A stretch of DNA of 64,000 bases from assembly GCA_023053575.1 (NCBI GenBank), contig JAKZAP010000003.1, positions 10,516,561-10,580,560 of the forward strand, read 5' to 3'. Source of the DNA: Branchinecta lynchi. Lineage: Eukaryota; Arthropoda; Branchiopoda; Anostraca; Branchinectidae. The notes beneath the pieces are model-generated. The model made no database searches. It was not told the DNA's origin and was given only the letters and a program-made list of their open reading frames with translations. A program made the position numbers and the translations under genes. This document shows positions 61,679-64,000 of this stretch, one piece after another; within the stretch, counting starts at the first letter, position 1; each line of letters opens with the position of its first letter.

Positions 61679-62155
61679 CAGGGGTGTCACGACTGGGGGG
61701 GGGGGGGGGGGGGGGGGGGATGCCCCCCAATGTTGTTGGTCAGTCAGTAAAAAATAACAGAGTTGGCGTCAAAATGGTTTTTTTTTTCATGAAAACGGTC
61801 AATTTTTCGCCAAACTCGCTTTTTCTGAAAATCAGTAGATTTTTTCAAAACTGTCTTTTTTTATTCTTTGACCCCAAGCTGACTTTGAAACATCAAATAC
61901 AAGTTTGTTACTGGTTTGTTTCCTTCCCCGACGTTGACCCAGAGGATTGACAGCCTGACGAGGACCCTTGCCAAGAAGGTCTCAAATATCGCTCATGAAG
62001 AATCGTAGCTGACGTATCCGTTGTACTAAACATTGTTTGAATAAATGTCTTTTTTTTTCATGAAAACATTTGTTTCTTCTGTCACTCCGTCTGCCAGTCA
62101 GTCGGTAAATACCTTGTCCCCCACCCCCCAAACAAGTTGGCTAGTAACTCCTCTG
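61679..62155. mobile_element. hAT-type MITE with poly(G)/poly(C) ends, copy 2
   Basis: It starts CAGGGGTGTCACGACTGGGG and ends TTGGCTAGTAACTCCTCTG. The flanks CTGCCAAA (61671-61678) and GTGCCAAA (62156-62163) are an 8-bp duplication with one mismatch. Same family as 37641-37976, with about 190 bp of extra interior (61870-62045). Confidence 0.8.
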
Positions 62156-62765
62156 GTGCCAAATGCTAGATCAGTCTACCAGAAACTCTTGATTTTTGGG
62201 TATCCTATACCAAATAGTGAATACCTTTAGTACTCTAACCAGCCAGCTTGAAGCTTCTGCCCCCTGTCCAGCTGCCTGATAACGTCCAATACCAACGCAC
62301 TATTAGCCACATTGGTTTTCAAAATTGGTCTGCTGTTCGAACCATTGCTTTACTCTACAAGCATTTTCTTTATAATTCTGTTCAAGCACGTTTTTTTTAA
62401 ACTGACGTTTCATTTGTCTTTCCTGAAATGACGGTCTAGGGCAGAAAGTCAGTTTGAACATCTCTATTCAATAATTGGGGCTAATTTTCTAAATTTGCAA
62501 CAAAAAAAAAATTAGACTTGTGAATCAAGTTTAAAAACAATGGGCTTGTCAGGGCTTGTAATACTAAAATTCCTACTGTACAATGTTGTTCTGCTGTTAC
62601 AAATATTAAGTTTTTTTTTACATTTAACACTTACATTAATAGTTGCGTTTTTGACCGAAGTTGGAAGTTACCTTCAAACTCAAATGTCTCTACTAAGATA
62701 CTATTTTTGGTCACGCGATCACAGTTTCTTTTTCGTTCAAACTCTGACTGACGAACTTCGGGAGC

Positions 62766-63189
62766 TAGCAAGTTTGAAGTTTGCTTGATTCGTCGAAGAC
62801 ACGTCGACCGGGCTAGGGTCACCAGAGTCGTAAAAACACTAATTAAGCAAACAGTGAACTTTGACGGCATTGGAAAATGGAAATTAAACAACCAGGGCTA
62901 AGTAAACAAAACTTCGATCAAATCCGCCAAATCCAGGAACCATGGAATGTGTTACATTTTATGTATAATAGGGTGTAGACATTGCCTAGATGCTTGGAAT
63001 CCTAGCCTACTCAAAATGCCATTCTCGAATGATGGGTCACCCTAGCAAGTTTGAAGTTTGCTTGAATCGTCGAAGAAATGTCGACCGGCAAGGATCATCG
63101 GAGTCATAAAAACACTAATGAAGCAAACAGTGAACTTCAATGGCATTAGAAAATGGAAATTCAGCAACCGGCTAAATGAACAAAACTTG
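62766..63189. repeat. Direct repeat of 146 bp
   Basis: Units at 62766-62911 and 63044-63189 both run from AGCAAGTTTGAAGTTTGCTT to ACAAAACTT, with scattered differences. They are separated by 132 unrelated bases. No coding sequence. Confidence 0.8.
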
Positions 63190-64000
63190 CTGTTGCCTTC
63201 CTGCTGCATCTGTGCATGCCTTGCTGTACTCTATTTCCAAGATGGTGACACTGGGTGACACGAGCCCAGCACGAGCCTAGCACAGCCTACCTTTATTTTC
63301 CATTTACGGCAAAGGAAGCCAGAGAACTGACTTGAAAGAACAGGGATTTTGCCTAGTAGGCTAGGCTAATCCTTGTTTTGTTTATTGGAGCTTCCAGAAT
63401 TTATGCTTCAGGTTCAGGCTAATCCTTGTTTTGAATTTTTCTTCTCCTTGTTCTCGTACGGGATTTTGTACCATTTCTCTTCAGGGTCGTTGGTCTTTGA
63501 GAACAGCCTAGCGTTTTTTATAAGCAAGGAGATGTGACAGACGCCACAGCTAGAGAGCAGGATACAAAATCTGAACAAACTACACACCAGCTTCACACTT
63601 GGCAATTTTTTCTCGAAATTTGACAGAAGTTAGAAGTTTAACAGAAAACCCAACTTTTTTTTTTTGTTTAACTGAACACAGAAACATTTGGATGTTGCAA
63701 AAGGATTTCTTTTTTTATTTTCCACTATCTGCTCTGATTATGACGTTCAAAATATCTGCGGATCAGAAATCTTTCTCGTAAGGCATAAGCGTTTACACGG
63801 ACAAGAAATCTCGTCGAGCAGAAAGGAATTCCGGTCGACTCGAAAGGATTCCGTTCGTGAAGACGAGTAGAAAAAAAGTCTAGCGGGACGGGAATCCTTT
63901 CATGACGGAAGGAATTCCGGTCTACTTGAAAGGAATCTTGTCGGCGGCGCTGGTAAAAAGTACTAAAAAAAAGTCCAGCTAGCTTTTGAGAGCACCAATC
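63190..64000. other. Right end of window without a supportable gene
   Basis: Short repeats only: GGCTAATCCTTGTTTTG near 63364 and 63417, and GGAATTCCGGTC near 63827 and 63910. Confidence 0.4.

Overview
The window comes from a metazoan, probably an invertebrate, genome. It has GT-AG spliceosomal introns, AATAAA polyadenylation signals, an orthologue of the animal SAM-domain gene C19orf47, a Ty3/gypsy LTR retrotransposon, several non-LTR (LINE) retrotransposons, hAT-type MITEs, tRNA-derived SINE-like repeats and long microsatellites. There are no bacterial genes. The species cannot be named from the sequence.

Region 1 (1-12.7 kb, minus strand): two tandem copies of a two-gene module. The upstream gene encodes a small Cys/His-rich, acidic protein with a lysine/arginine-rich tail. 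The downstream gene encodes a protein-primed family B DNA polymerase (Polinton/Maverick type) split by introns. Copy 1 (1-4881) is cut by the left window edge and carries at least two frame breaks. Copy 2 (5861-12732) is decayed, with at least six premature stops, and lacks the polymerase C-terminus.

Region 2 (12.9-18.4 kb): a cluster of about 500-bp repeats holds decayed antisense copies of a 114-codon ORF whose open version lies at 16731-17075. The third repeat is split by a 2.3-kb hAT-like element (14199-16537) with 17-bp terminal inverted repeats (TIRs), an 8-bp target-site duplication (TSD) and GGCACCG arrays. tRNA-like SINE modules and a minisatellite follow.

Region 3 (18.4-25.2 kb): AT-rich sequence with no confident gene, one degraded Cys-rich coding relic and a LINE reverse-transcriptase (RT) fragment.

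Region 4 (25.2-45.8 kb, minus strand): a seven-exon C19orf47-like gene whose splice phases all match. Its introns are packed with LINE pieces, a gypsy RT relic, a hAT MITE, an 80-bp-arm inverted repeat and four copies of an unclassified repeat family bounded by GGGATCCC palindromes. Three more copies of that family sit at 47.0-50.2 kb, inside a second hAT-like element (46524-50475).

Region 5 (50660-61542, minus strand): a young Ty3/gypsy element of 10.9 kb with 588-bp LTRs that I find to differ at one base, a 4-bp TSD, gag, a canonical -1 slippery site, pol, and a further in-frame ORF separated from pol by one TGA.

Region 6 (61.5-64 kb): a second CAG-ended hAT MITE and a 146-bp direct repeat. 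The window is therefore one conserved host gene plus stacked mobile elements, several nested so that insertion order and boundaries can be read directly.
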